From the NCBI GenBank assembly GCA_022826565.1, contig JAJDUP010000012.1:310001-374000 (forward strand): a stretch of DNA of 64,000 nucleotides, read 5' to 3'. Under the pieces are notes generated by a model. The model saw only the letters and a program-made list of their open reading frames with translations, had not been told where the DNA came from and ran no database searches. Each line of letters starts with the position of its first letter. The first letter of the stretch is position 1. The DNA is from Gemmatimonadota bacterium. GTDB taxonomy: Bacteria > Gemmatimonadota > Gemmatimonadetes > Longimicrobiales > Gaopeijiaceae. The translations under genes and the position numbers were made by a program. Below, piece by piece: positions 7,747 through 16,159 of this stretch.

Positions 7747-9521
7747 CGCTCGACTCGCAGCAGGAGGGATCTGTGTGGAGCGTCGGCAGCGATTGTGATC
7801 TCCCGAACTCTGGCAGGGAAGAGATGGGCGAGGGTGGACGCGTCTTCGAACGCGTGACGATCAAGTTCTTCGTCGCTTGTCAGCGCCACCACCTCCAGGC
7901 GAGTTCTCATGGGCAGCCAGCACATTCGAAACAATCCCGAAGCGTTGGTCTGTCCCTGAATCCTCGGCGCGCCTGCCCGGTTGGCTTGCGCGCCGCGAGA
8001 CGCCGCTATCGCCAGGACGGTCGCCCCGTCAACGGGGTCCCCCTGCGCATCGGACACGAAGACGGTGAGGAGACCGTCGCCGGTTGTCTTTGGCCGCCTG
8101 ACACCACGACAGATCTCGTCCAACACGTCTCCGATCGGCGGCGTCCGGAAGTCGACCCGAACCGGATCGGAGGATTCAGGCCCCACTTCGACCTCGACCG
8201 GCGCGGGTTGGTACCACAGGCGCTCGAGATAGGGATGCGTGTAGTAGACCGAGTAGGTGTAGGGGCCCAGGTGATCGAGCTCGAAACGACCGACGGCGTC
8301 TGTGACAACCTCGGTTCCCTCGCCGTTGACGAAAACGCGGGCGCCCGGCAGGCCGACCTGCAGAGTGTCGAAGACTGTGCCCTGGATGCGACGGCCGCGG
8401 TCACCCTCAAAGACGATGTCGTCTTCATCATGAACGCGCAGTACCTCGCCGTGCTCCATGATGATAGCCTGCAGTGATGCCGCGGGACGACCGGTGCGGG
8501 CGTCGACCGTTTCACCGGGGCGGAACATCCGCAGATGCCACGACGGCACGATCCATGTGCCGTTCGGCAGCGTCCTGAAATTCACCCTGCCTCCGGGGGA
8601 GGCCCGCAAGAGCCGCGGGTGGACGTTGAGGTTGACGTACCGGAAATCCAGGCGTTGCAGCTGGGCCGTCGCCGGATGAAGCGACATCCTACCCGCGATT
8701 TCAGGCACCTGGCGACCGGGCGCGGGCTCAAACTCCAGGCCCACCGGTTCTCCTGGTCCGCCCTCGCTTTCCCCGATCCGAAAACAATGCGTGTCCAGAA
8801 AGAAGTCGGAGAGGAGGACGTCCGCGTCCGGTGCCCAGAACTCGGAGCCCGAAGGCGACAAACGCACGAATCCGCTGGCCAACAGCGAGTCGGCGGGACG
8901 AGAAGTGAAGGGGGCCGGGGCCGACACCTCGGTGTAGGAGCGGTCTTCCTGCTCTACCCTGCGGCCCCTTTCGTCCAGCCGGCGCTGAATCCGGAGCATC
9001 TCGTAGCGGTACAGTCCGCGCTCCTGGGTCCACGCAGCTGCCTCGAGGGCCTTCCGCGCCTCCTCCCACGCTCGGGCAACGGCCAGGCCTTCCTGCGGAC
9101 GGACACGGCACCGGCGCTCCGCCTCCGCTTCGATCCCCCGCAGGGATACCGGCTCGATCCCCGCGACCAATTCGATTGTCATCGTGTCCGTGGCGGCCAG
9201 GCCGAAGGACTCCGACGAGGTGGAGGCGTAGCCGATCCGGTCGGCCCTGATGCTGTATTTGCCGGGGTAGGGTGCCCGAAGCTGAAAGAGGCCGCTGGGG
9301 GATCGTGTGAGCACCCGCTCGTTCTCCCGGCCGCTCTGGTCGATGAGGCTGACCATCGCGCCGCCGATCCCATTGCCGTCTGCTGCATCGACAAGCCTGC
9401 CACGGACAAGTTGGGCATGGGCTGATTGAGAGAGGGCGACAAAGAGCCACAGAAGGGCCAATAACGTTGGCGGTGTCGTTCTGACCATGGGCAAGTTCAT
9501 TCTCAGCTTGTGGTTCGACAC
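7743..9521 (-). CDS. Large secreted carboxypeptidase-regulatory-like protein (paralogue)
   Basis: 592 residues from the GTG at 9521; in-frame ATGs at 9500 and 9488 are alternatives, and no start has a convincing ribosome site. The signal peptide ends near SAHAQ. An N-terminal CarboxypepD_reg-like domain (LVRGRLVDAADGNGIGGAMV) is followed by the same middle core as its downstream paralogue, then a second sandwich (GTVFDTLQVGLPGARVFVNG) and a C-terminal region with a Cys pair (EICRGV, FRMCWLP). The spacing of shared motifs shows the two arose by duplication. It starts 35 bases after the propeller gene at 9556-10668, consistent with one operon. Confidence 0.73.
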   Translation of the reverse strand: MSNHKLRMNLPMVRTTPPTLLALLWLFVALSQSAHAQLVRGRLVDAADGNGIGGAMVSLIDQSGRENERVLTRSPSGLFQLRAPYPGKYSIRADRIGYASTSSESFGLAATDTMTIELVAGIEPVSLRGIEAEAERRCRVRPQEGLAVARAWEEARKALEAAAWTQERGLYRYEMLRIQRRLDERGRRVEQEDRSYTEVSAPAPFTSRPADSLLASGFVRLSPSGSEFWAPDADVLLSDFFLDTHCFRIGESEGGPGEPVGLEFEPAPGRQVPEIAGRMSLHPATAQLQRLDFRYVNLNVHPRLLRASPGGRVNFRTLPNGTWIVPSWHLRMFRPGETVDARTGRPAASLQAIIMEHGEVLRVHDEDDIVFEGDRGRRIQGTVFDTLQVGLPGARVFVNGEGTEVVTDAVGRFELDHLGPYTYSVYYTHPYLERLWYQPAPVEVEVGPESSDPVRVDFRTPPIGDVLDEICRGVRRPKTTGDGLLTVFVSDAQGDPVDGATVLAIAASRGAQANRAGAPRIQGQTNASGLFRMCWLPMRTRLEVVALTSDEELDRHAFEDASTLAHLFPARVREITIAADAPHRSLLLRVER

Positions 9522-9555
9522 TCCCCGGGTGCCTTGCCGTCGTGCTTGCCTAAAC

Positions 9556-10668
9556 CTACCCCCGCGGATCCGCGATCCTTACCACCCTCGGGACGTCGAG
9601 CGCATCCGTGCCGACGCCATACAGGTACCCATCGTGGATAGCTCTCAGATCGAAACGCTCCGGCAGCAGAATGCGCCATTTTCGAGTCGATCCCGGTTTC
9701 ACGACCACCCACTCCTGCTGTTCGCCCTCGACGGCCTGGCTGAGCCAGAACTCGCCATTCCCGCCCGGCAGGATCCCGGTCGCGACGGACCATCCTTCCG
9801 CCATTTCGAACTCGATTCGCCGCGGCAGGTCCGGCTTGTCCTCACGAAGGCGCGCCTCGAAGTCGTCCATGTCGCGGTCGCTCACCGGACGCGCCCTCAT
9901 CCCCAGGTCAGTCGTGTCGGTCAGGGGCACTCCGCCGCGGATGCGAAGGCGAGTCAGAGTCCCGGCGATCCCGTCGGCCAGCACCGCCACGGAATCGCCC
10001 ACCACCTCCCATGACCCCGATCTGCCCAGGCCGGTCTCGAAGTTGCCGCCAAGCCGGCCGGGCGCATCCCACCTGCCGGAATCGATGTGGTAGCTGGCGA
10101 GCGTGTCCACCCGCAAGCCGTCCGGATGGAAAAGCAGGACGTGGCTGAAGGGATCGCTGGGGGCCGACCCCCCGAAGGAATACCAACCCGCCGTGGCACT
10201 GATCAGGTAGCCGTCGGACAGGGGAAGCACGTCCCCCAGGGGAACCTCCATCCCGCTCGAGGTGACGGGCCGGCGTTCCTGCCGGGTGGTCTCGATGTGT
10301 TCGCCCTCCAGGGTGAAGCGTACAATCCGCCCGAGGCGCACATCGGTCACCGTCACTACCGAGTCGACCCTGGGGCGCGATGGCATCAGGAATTCACCGG
10401 GTCCGCTCCCTTCGCGGCCGTATTGCGCCCTCAGGACGCCGTCGGGGTCAAAGCGCAGAACGGTCGTGTGACCGCGGTCGACGACCCAGATTCCCCGCTC
10501 GTCGACGACCATCCCTCCGATCCGGGCGAAGAAGCCTCCGGCGAACTCGGGAGGGATTACGGTCTCGGGAACCTGTCCGGAGAGGTCCAGCGTGTCCATC
10601 TGGGCCGCGACCGGGGTCGGCGCGAGGCCAATGACGAAGGCGATGCTCAAGCGATGTAAAGAGGACAT
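9556..10668 (-). CDS. Secreted six-bladed beta-propeller protein
   Basis: From ATG 10668 the protein has 370 residues with a Sec signal peptide (cleavage near TPVAAQ). Propeller blades are evident (GIWVVDRGHTTVLRFDPDG, then REGSGPGEFLMPSR, SHVLLFHPDGLRVDTL). No ribosome binding site is visible; instead CATAAT lies six bases before the ATG, which would fit a leaderless transcript. The start codon is inside a 32-bp motif repeated upstream of the gyrA-like gene at 50126. An internally deleted paralogue lies immediately upstream. Confidence 0.75.
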   Translation of the reverse strand: MSSLHRLSIAFVIGLAPTPVAAQMDTLDLSGQVPETVIPPEFAGGFFARIGGMVVDERGIWVVDRGHTTVLRFDPDGVLRAQYGREGSGPGEFLMPSRPRVDSVVTVTDVRLGRIVRFTLEGEHIETTRQERRPVTSSGMEVPLGDVLPLSDGYLISATAGWYSFGGSAPSDPFSHVLLFHPDGLRVDTLASYHIDSGRWDAPGRLGGNFETGLGRSGSWEVVGDSVAVLADGIAGTLTRLRIRGGVPLTDTTDLGMRARPVSDRDMDDFEARLREDKPDLPRRIEFEMAEGWSVATGILPGGNGEFWLSQAVEGEQQEWVVVKPGSTRKWRILLPERFDLRAIHDGYLYGVGTDALDVPRVVRIADPRG

Positions 10669-10696
10669 GACATTATGGTATGTTGACATTACATTG
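10665..10696 (-). repeat. 32-bp AT-rich motif, copy 1 (candidate promoter/operator)
   Basis: Read on the minus strand, these 32 bases match 27 of 32 bases at 50063-50094 on the plus strand, both lying at the 5' end of a gene in the same orientation. Both contain CATAATGTCATGT. On the plus strand TGACATTA is directly repeated at 10668 and 10684. The segment also contains the last codons and TAA of the truncated propeller ORF. Confidence 0.5.
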
Positions 10697-11263
10697 TGCG
10701 CCACCAGATTCACTCATGGTCGCGGTAGTCACCTCGAATGGCGATACCGGCATCGAGGTCGCCAGCACGATGCGCCATCTGTGTTTTGCCCCCGGCTCGA
10801 TGATGCTCCACTCCTCGTGCTGGCCAACGGATTTGTTGCGCACTCGGATCCCGTCGTTCCTGCCGACGAGAATCCTGGTCTCCGACGGGCGGTCGGCCGA
10901 CGGATGGCGGCCGCGGATCCCGATGTCGAATGTATCCGCGACCAGCGAGCCGTTGCGTACTGTGAGGCGGGTGAGCATTCCTGTAACTTCGTTCACCAGC
11001 ACGGCCATGGAGTCGGCCACGGACGTCCATGCCGCGGGTTCGCGAGGTGGAGAGTCGAATGCACCGATGAACCGCGCCGGTGAATCCCATCCTTCGGTTT
11101 CCATGTGGTAGCTCGCCACAGGGTTCAACTGCCTGCCGTCCGCGTGCAAAAGGCAGACGCGGCTTGTGTGATCGGAGAGGTCGATGGTCTCGGTCTGGGC
11201 GATCAGGTGCAGAGGCGCGGAGGCGACGACCATTGCGACCCCCAGGCCCTTGCAAATGTTCAT
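10673..11263 (-). CDS. Internally deleted six-bladed propeller paralogue (probable decaying gene)
   Basis: An open frame of about 196 codons from ATG 11263 (AAGGA nine bases upstream; ATG 11269 also possible). The signal peptide and first strand (QTETIDLS) are those of the propeller gene at 9556-10668, but the frame then jumps to VCLLHADGRQLNPVASYHME, which matches HVLLFHPDGLRVDTLASYHI more than 100 residues further into the paralogue. The following segments (SMAVLVNEVTGMLTRL against SVAVLADGIAGTLTRL) continue to align, then the C-terminus diverges and ends in the 32-bp motif. At least two blades are missing, so a functional propeller is unlikely unless it pairs with another protein. Confidence 0.6.
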   Translation of the reverse strand: MNICKGLGVAMVVASAPLHLIAQTETIDLSDHTSRVCLLHADGRQLNPVASYHMETEGWDSPARFIGAFDSPPREPAAWTSVADSMAVLVNEVTGMLTRLTVRNGSLVADTFDIGIRGRHPSADRPSETRILVGRNDGIRVRNKSVGQHEEWSIIEPGAKHRWRIVLATSMPVSPFEVTTATMSESGGAQCNVNIP

Positions 11264-11412
11264 CGCCATTTTCCTTTCGGGGCAGGGCAGGGCTGCCGCC
11301 AGCCGGTGGTTCGGATGCACGGATCTCCCTTACAACAGCGCCCACCGGGGAAGCGTGCAATGTCCTGTTGCACGTCTCAGGCCCGGGATCTGTTACAAGG
11401 GCAGCCTGACCC

Positions 11413-12267
11413 ATGGCCCGACACCGGGCGGACGATGACCCTTCACATCTGGACAGCGAGACGGTGACGATCACTCGGGGTAGGAACAAGGACGAAAGCC
11501 TGACCGCCGCTATCGCAAAAGCGGTATTGCCCTGGTGTGTGCTCTTCGTGGCGGCCTCTCCGCTGATCCGGTTCCACTGGCCTCCATACGAATGGTCCGG
11601 CTCGTTCCTCCGATGGCTGTGGGTCACCGCGAACGATTTCTCTACCGTGCTTCCGTTCGCGCTGTTCGCCGCTGGCGTAGTCGTCGCCCGGAAGCTGGGA
11701 CATTCTCGCCGGGCCCTGCGATGTACCCTCGTTGTCGGCCTTGCGTTGGGGTCGACAGCCTACGTCATGGAAGCCTGGGTACACCCGATAGTCGAGTACC
11801 AGTATGATGCCAGCCTGGGGAGTGCGACCGAAAACGTTCGGCAGTTCGGTGCACGGACGCCGGTCGGAGAGCTGCGGAACCTTCGCTATGTCGAAGAAAA
11901 CCCGCCGGACCAGTACAGCCTGAGCATCGAGAGCATTGAACGGCATCCCCCGAACATTCTCCGCTGGCGTCTCCACCTTTCGATCGTCCTGGGCATCTTC
12001 GGCTGCATCAACGTATTCCTCGGCCTGCTTGCCGCCGAGCTTACCGTAGATCTCAAGCGGGGAGTGCGCAGGACCGCGCTGCTTGCGTTCGGCATTCTGG
12101 GGGGAATTGCCTTCTTTGCTGCCGTTGTGTTTTCAGCACCCATACAGCCGTTCCTGGACACCGGGGAGCTTCGCCCGGGCGTGCCGGCCGCCTGGCTGCC
12201 GCTGTCCGTCCCTTTGGCCGAAGGTCTGCTGCTGGTGTATCTCACCCGCAGTCGGCGGTATGGATGA
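11413..12267 (+). CDS. Reduced LptF/LptG-like membrane permease
   Basis: 284 residues with about six membrane segments: one near residues 36-55, two in 68-120, and three at the C-terminus (190-282). The ending GVPAAWLPLSVPLAEGLLLV with a short basic tail, and the LRWRLHLSIVLG segment before the last helices, follow the C-terminal pattern of LptF/LptG lipopolysaccharide exporters. The middle soluble part is only about 60 residues, far shorter than the normal jellyroll domain. The resemblance is by eye only. It overlaps the following ECF sigma gene by eight bases, so it is part of a sigma/anti-sigma operon rather than an lpt operon. A GTG at 11464 is an alternative start. Confidence 0.5.
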   Translation: MARHRADDDPSHLDSETVTITRGRNKDESLTAAIAKAVLPWCVLFVAASPLIRFHWPPYEWSGSFLRWLWVTANDFSTVLPFALFAAGVVVARKLGHSRRALRCTLVVGLALGSTAYVMEAWVHPIVEYQYDASLGSATENVRQFGARTPVGELRNLRYVEENPPDQYSLSIESIERHPPNILRWRLHLSIVLGIFGCINVFLGLLAAELTVDLKRGVRRTALLAFGILGGIAFFAAVVFSAPIQPFLDTGELRPGVPAAWLPLSVPLAEGLLLVYLTRSRRYG

Positions 12268-12844
12268 GCGACACGAGGTGGGCGCGGGAATTGACATCGA
12301 GGCTTTTCACCGAGGCGATCCGGAGGCGTTTCGGGTGCTGCTGCAGTCCCAGGGCCACCTCATCAGGAGCATCACGGCGTCGTACGCTGGGGACGGCGAT
12401 GAACGGGACGATCTCTACCAGGAGGTTTGCGTCCGCATCTGGAAGCAGAGACATCGCTACGAGCACCGTGGATCTCTGTCGGGATGGATAGCCAGGCTGA
12501 CCCACCATCATGCTCGCAATTGGCGCGCCAGAGAGCTGGCACGGGCATCGGCGATGGATCGGTACTCGGTTCAGGCCGCCCCCGTGCAGGACGCAGGGGA
12601 ACTCCTCACCGACCCGGGAAGGCTGTTGAGGTATCGGCGCTTCCTGGACAGGCTGGAGCACGCCCTGGCGCAGCTTCCCGCCCGCCAGGCCGAGGCCTTC
12701 ATCGTCGTCCATCTCAAGGGCAACAGTCCCAAAGCGGCCGCGAGAAAGCTCGGGGTGAGCCCGGCGACGATACGTTCCCACCTCCGACACGCCAGGATCA
12801 AACTCCGCACTTTGCTCAAGGGTTCGAAAGATGAACTGTCCTGA
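12260..12844 (+). CDS. ECF-family RNA polymerase sigma factor
   Basis: 194 residues from ATG 12260. Region 2 is seen in DERDDLYQEVCVRIWKQ with the SLSGWIARLTHHHARNW segment, and region 4 as a helix-turn-helix in KAAARKLGVSPATIRSHLRH. Size and domain order are normal for ECF sigma factors. It overlaps the LptF/G-like gene upstream by eight bases and the anti-sigma gene downstream by 14 bases. The four-gene arrangement (permease-like protein, sigma, anti-sigma, small membrane protein) suggests an envelope stress or export response. Confidence 0.9.
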   Translation: MDERHEVGAGIDIEAFHRGDPEAFRVLLQSQGHLIRSITASYAGDGDERDDLYQEVCVRIWKQRHRYEHRGSLSGWIARLTHHHARNWRARELARASAMDRYSVQAAPVQDAGELLTDPGRLLRYRRFLDRLEHALAQLPARQAEAFIVVHLKGNSPKAAARKLGVSPATIRSHLRHARIKLRTLLKGSKDELS

Positions 12845-13283
12845 CCTGGCCGCTCTCCGGAGCGCGGGCACTCCCCGGAGCGACCCGGCGGTGGTCGAGC
12901 ACCTCCAGACGTGCGAGGAATGCTGGCTCGACTGGCAGATTCAGGAAGGCGCCCGCCTTCTCCTCGACCCGGAGGAAAAGACCGTGCGCGATCTGAGTGA
13001 TCCCGACGAACGCGTCCTCACCCGGATTGCCGCGTTGGCGCGCGAGTCCGACACGGCGACGAGTTGGAAGCAGCTCGCCCTGTCGGCGCTTCTGATTGCC
13101 TTCGCCGTCCTGGTATTCGTGATGTTTCGTGATGCTGTCGTGGGCCCGATTCCAATCTGGTATGCCGCCCTCTACGCAGGGGCGGTGAGCCTTTGCTGGG
13201 CGCTGTACCGCTGGAGACGCGAGCGAACGGCGGTAGGGGCTTCGGATATGGAGGAGCCGCCGGAAGACTTGCCGGTCCGCTGA
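12831..13283 (+). CDS. Membrane anti-sigma factor with zinc-finger-like N-terminus
   Basis: 150 residues. The N-terminus has a Cys at position 3 and a HLQTCEECWLDW motif, the His-x3-Cys-x2-Cys arrangement of zinc-binding anti-sigma domains. Two membrane segments follow at about residues 80-100 and 108-125, with a short basic then acidic tail. It overlaps the ECF sigma gene by 14 bases, the usual layout for a cognate sigma/anti-sigma pair. The N-terminal domain would hold the sigma factor at the inner membrane. Confidence 0.8.
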   Translation: MNCPDLAALRSAGTPRSDPAVVEHLQTCEECWLDWQIQEGARLLLDPEEKTVRDLSDPDERVLTRIAALARESDTATSWKQLALSALLIAFAVLVFVMFRDAVVGPIPIWYAALYAGAVSLCWALYRWRRERTAVGASDMEEPPEDLPVR

Positions 13284-13289
13284 TCACCG

Positions 13290-13484
13290 ATGCTGCGCGA
13301 TTCCTTGCAAATGATTGGGGTGCTGGTCCTCCTCCTGGCCTTCAGCGGGCTCATACTCGCTGCGGTTCGCCTGTTCTTCTACCTGCTGGAGCGGGTGGCC
13401 GAGCGCGGGATGGGCCGGGACGAGGGTTCCGAAACGGCTGGTCGGGACAAGGGCGGCCCGGGAGAAACGGGCGCGGAGGATTGA
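13290..13484 (+). CDS. Small single-pass membrane protein
   Basis: 64 residues with one strong hydrophobic helix (residues 8-31) and a charged Gly/Glu-rich tail. It starts six bases after the anti-sigma stop and is probably the last gene of that operon. No family was recognised. Confidence 0.5.
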   Translation: MLRDSLQMIGVLVLLLAFSGLILAAVRLFFYLLERVAERGMGRDEGSETAGRDKGGPGETGAED

Positions 13485-13556
13485 AGACGGCTGCGACTCG
13501 GTAAAGGGGCTCTATGGCTGGGTCCGGTCGTTCTTCCGCGAAGGCCAGCGACCACC

Positions 13557-15206
13557 CTACCCCCCACCCACCCCCACCACCCGATCCACCCCCCGCAGCA
13601 TCTCTTCCCGGTGCGTGATCAGCACGGTCGTCCGCCCCCTCATCACCTCGCGGTATGCGCCCACCACATGCGCCTGGGCCTCCGCGTCGAGCGCACTCGT
13701 CGCCTCATCCAGCACCAGCACGGCCGGATCCGCCAGCAGCGCCCGCGCGATCGCCACGCGCTGACGCTCACCCGCCGAGAGCTGCCGGCCGTCCTCGCCC
13801 ACCACCGTGCCGAGCCCGTCGGGCAGCCCCGCCACGAAGTCCGCCAGCCCCGCGCGCTCCACGGCCCGCATCACCGCTGCCTCGTCGGCGTCGGGCCGCG
13901 CGTACCGAACGTTGTCCATGATCGAGGTGTTGAACACGAACGCGGCCTGGTCGACGAGGGCGACATTCGCGCGCAGCTCCGCCAGACCGATGTCCCGCAC
14001 ATCCCGCCCGTCCAGCAGCACGCGCCCGGCATCCGGGTCGAGGTGGCGGACGATCAGGTCGGCCACCGTCGACTTGCCGCTCCCCGACGGACCCACCAGC
14101 GCCACCACCTCACCCGGCGCGACGGTCATCCCGAATCCCTCCAGCACCGCGCCGCCCCGCCCGTGCCCGCACGACACGTCCTCGAAGACCAGCTCCCCGC
14201 GCACCCGGCCCAGCGAGGCCGGCGCCTCGGCATCGACCACTTCGACCGGCTCGTCGAGCAGCTCGTGCACGCGGCGCAGCGACACCCGCGCCGTCGCGAT
14301 CCCGGTGTACAGGCCCATCAGCCCCTGCACGGGACCGATCAGGCGCATCTGGTAGGCCATGAACGCGGTGAAGGTGCCGAGCGTGATCACGCCGTCGATC
14401 ACGCGCGCGCCGCCGTAGAGGAAGACCACCGCCGTGCTGGCCGACAGCAGCAGCCCCGGCAGGCCGCCCGACAGGTAGCGCAGCCGCTGCATCGACATGA
14501 GCGAGCGCACGAACGAGTCGTTGTGTTCGCGGAAGCGCCCCGCCTCGCGCTCGGCGGCGTTCGACGCGGCGATCAGGCGCACCCCGCGCAGCGTCTCGAT
14601 CAGAAAGGTGCCGATGCTCGCGCTCCGTTCACGCATGACCCGTACCCGCACCTCGAGGCGCCGCCGGTACCGCACGATCGCCCAGATCGCCGGCGGCAGC
14701 AGCGCGGCGGCGGCCAGGAACAGCTGCCAGTCGAGGACGAGGAGCATGGCCACCGTCCCAACCAGAAATGCCACGTTCCCGATCCACGCCAGCGCAGTGT
14801 CCGCGAGCACCCGCTGGATCTCGCCCACGTCGTTGTTGATCCGCGACATGATCTCGCCGAGCGGGGTCCGCGCGAAGAACCGGGGCGACAGCCGCTGCAG
14901 GTGCCGGTAGACCGCGAGCCGCATGTCGAAGAGGATCTCGGCCGACACCTTCGTGTAGCGCATCCCGCTGGCGAAGTTGAGGACGAAGCTGGCGGCGGTA
15001 ACGCCCGCGAAGAGGACGACGACCCGCACCAGCGCGCTCAGGTCCTGCCCGAGCAGCGCGTCGTCCACCAGGGTGCGGGTGAGGAAGGGGACGTAGAGCG
15101 CCAGCGCGGTCCCGGCCAGGTTCAGCGCCAGGATGACCGCGAGCCGCCACTTGTAGGGGAAGACGTAGGCGAGTCCGCGCCGCAGTTCGGCGTCCAGCAT
15201 GGCCAT
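13557..15206 (-). CDS. qhpF: ABC exporter, fused membrane and ATPase domains, QhpF-like
   Basis: 549 residues: six-helix ABC exporter membrane domain (residues 20-315), then the ATPase with Walker A GPSGSGKST (372-380), signature LSAGE (476-480) and Walker B VLVLDE (496-501). It is a half-transporter that should dimerise in the inner membrane. In Paracoccus the qhp operon order is A-D-C-B-F-E-G, with F an ABC transporter thought to export the crosslinked gamma subunit. Here the gene follows qhpB on the same strand, separated only by the convergent HepT/MntA pair, so that role is the best guess. By sequence alone it could be a lipid or drug exporter. Confidence 0.65.
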   Translation of the reverse strand: MAMLDAELRRGLAYVFPYKWRLAVILALNLAGTALALYVPFLTRTLVDDALLGQDLSALVRVVVLFAGVTAASFVLNFASGMRYTKVSAEILFDMRLAVYRHLQRLSPRFFARTPLGEIMSRINNDVGEIQRVLADTALAWIGNVAFLVGTVAMLLVLDWQLFLAAAALLPPAIWAIVRYRRRLEVRVRVMRERSASIGTFLIETLRGVRLIAASNAAEREAGRFREHNDSFVRSLMSMQRLRYLSGGLPGLLLSASTAVVFLYGGARVIDGVITLGTFTAFMAYQMRLIGPVQGLMGLYTGIATARVSLRRVHELLDEPVEVVDAEAPASLGRVRGELVFEDVSCGHGRGGAVLEGFGMTVAPGEVVALVGPSGSGKSTVADLIVRHLDPDAGRVLLDGRDVRDIGLAELRANVALVDQAAFVFNTSIMDNVRYARPDADEAAVMRAVERAGLADFVAGLPDGLGTVVGEDGRQLSAGERQRVAIARALLADPAVLVLDEATSALDAEAQAHVVGAYREVMRGRTTVLITHREEMLRGVDRVVGVGGG

Positions 15207-15293
15207 CAGGCTGCGGCCGGGGGCGGGGTTCGGCTACGCATGACCGTGACGTTGTGCCAGGACCATGGCACAGCGCCGCCTGACGGCGCGGGG

Positions 15294-15321
15294 TTGGCGT
15301 AGTGGACGGAAACCGTATACT
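15294..15321 (+). promoter_or_regulatory. Candidate promoter upstream of the MntA/HepT pair
   Basis: TTGGCG (15294-15299), 16-base spacer, TATACT (15316-15321), in the 247-base divergent region between qhpF and the mntA-like gene. It leaves a leader of about 125 bases before the GTG at 15454. No other feature is seen in 15207-15453. Confidence 0.4.
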
Positions 15322-15453
15322 GAAGACGACGGACGGGCACGCGGCCATCGTGACATCCGGGCGTGCACAAACCACTGAGATGGAGACCGATGACAGAGAA
15401 AGCGAGGGTACGCGGACGCTCTGGCCGCTTGCGGGCCATGCCCAGGTCGAGCG

Positions 15454-15813
15454 GTGGCTGAGGCCAAGCCGAGGGCCAGGACGTTTGGAGGCCACGAGCG
15501 GCTGGCTGCCCGAATCGGCGTGCCCCTCGACCTGGTCAAGGCGTTTTGCAACCGCTGGCAGGTAGAGGAACTGGCATTGTTCGGGTCCGTGCTGCGCGAC
15601 GATTTCGGGCCGGACAGCGACATCGATGTACTGATTCGCTTTCGATCAGAGCGGACCCCGGGTCTTTTCGGGATCGCCGAGATGGAGCGGGAGCTGGCAG
15701 GCTTGCTTGCGCGAAGTGTCGATCTGGTGACCCGAACCGCGATCGAGGAAAGCCGAAACTACATTCGTCGAAAGGCGATCCTGGAATCTGCGCGGGTGAT
15801 CTATGCCGCGTGA
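15454..15813 (+). CDS. mntA: MNT-type nucleotidyltransferase antitoxin (MntA-like)
   Basis: 119 residues from a GTG start. It carries the minimal nucleotidyltransferase signature: G44-S45, then ten residues, then D56-x-D58 (DSDIDVLIRF), as in antitoxins of the HEPN/MNT modules, which AMPylate a Tyr in the partner toxin. It overlaps the HEPN gene downstream by 11 bases. The pair lies convergent to qhpB, between qhpB and qhpF. Confidence 0.85.
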   Translation: MAEAKPRARTFGGHERLAARIGVPLDLVKAFCNRWQVEELALFGSVLRDDFGPDSDIDVLIRFRSERTPGLFGIAEMERELAGLLARSVDLVTRTAIEESRNYIRRKAILESARVIYAA

Positions 15814-16159
15814 CGACTCGGCGTACCTGCTGGATACGCTGCTCGCCGCCCGCGATGCGTTGTCTTTCACGGCAGGCATGTCCTACAACGACTTCGCGGG
15901 AGATCGGCGCACCCAGCTTTCGGTTGTCAAATCCGTAGAGATCATTGGGGAGGCTGCCGCACGCGTGCGAGATGCCACGAGGCGTGGAAACCCGGAAATC
16001 CCTTGGCGGGATATTGTCGGCATGCGCAATCGGCTCGTCCATGTCTACTTCGACATTGACCTTCCGCTCGTCTGGGATACAGTTCACAATGACCTCCCTG
16101 CTCTGATCGCCCGACTGGAACCGCTGGTGCCGCCCGAGGCCCAAACGCGCAAACCCTAA
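15803..16159 (+). CDS. hepT: HEPN-domain RNase toxin (HepT-like)
   Basis: 118 residues, all-helical HEPN protein (DUF86 type). The catalytic signature Arg-x4-His-x-Tyr is intact as RNRLVHVY (R75, H80, Y82); in characterised pairs the Arg and His cleave RNA, and the Tyr is the AMPylation site used by MntA. It overlaps the mntA-like gene by 11 bases. Its stop codon lies inside a perfect hairpin shared with the convergent qhpB stop. Confidence 0.87.
   Translation: MPRDDSAYLLDTLLAARDALSFTAGMSYNDFAGDRRTQLSVVKSVEIIGEAAARVRDATRRGNPEIPWRDIVGMRNRLVHVYFDIDLPLVWDTVHNDLPALIARLEPLVPPEAQTRKP

Noticed and set aside
15302-15565. An alternative small ORF upstream of the mntA-like gene
   Set aside because: No motif and overlaps the GTG-started MntA-like frame that has a full nucleotidyltransferase signature.
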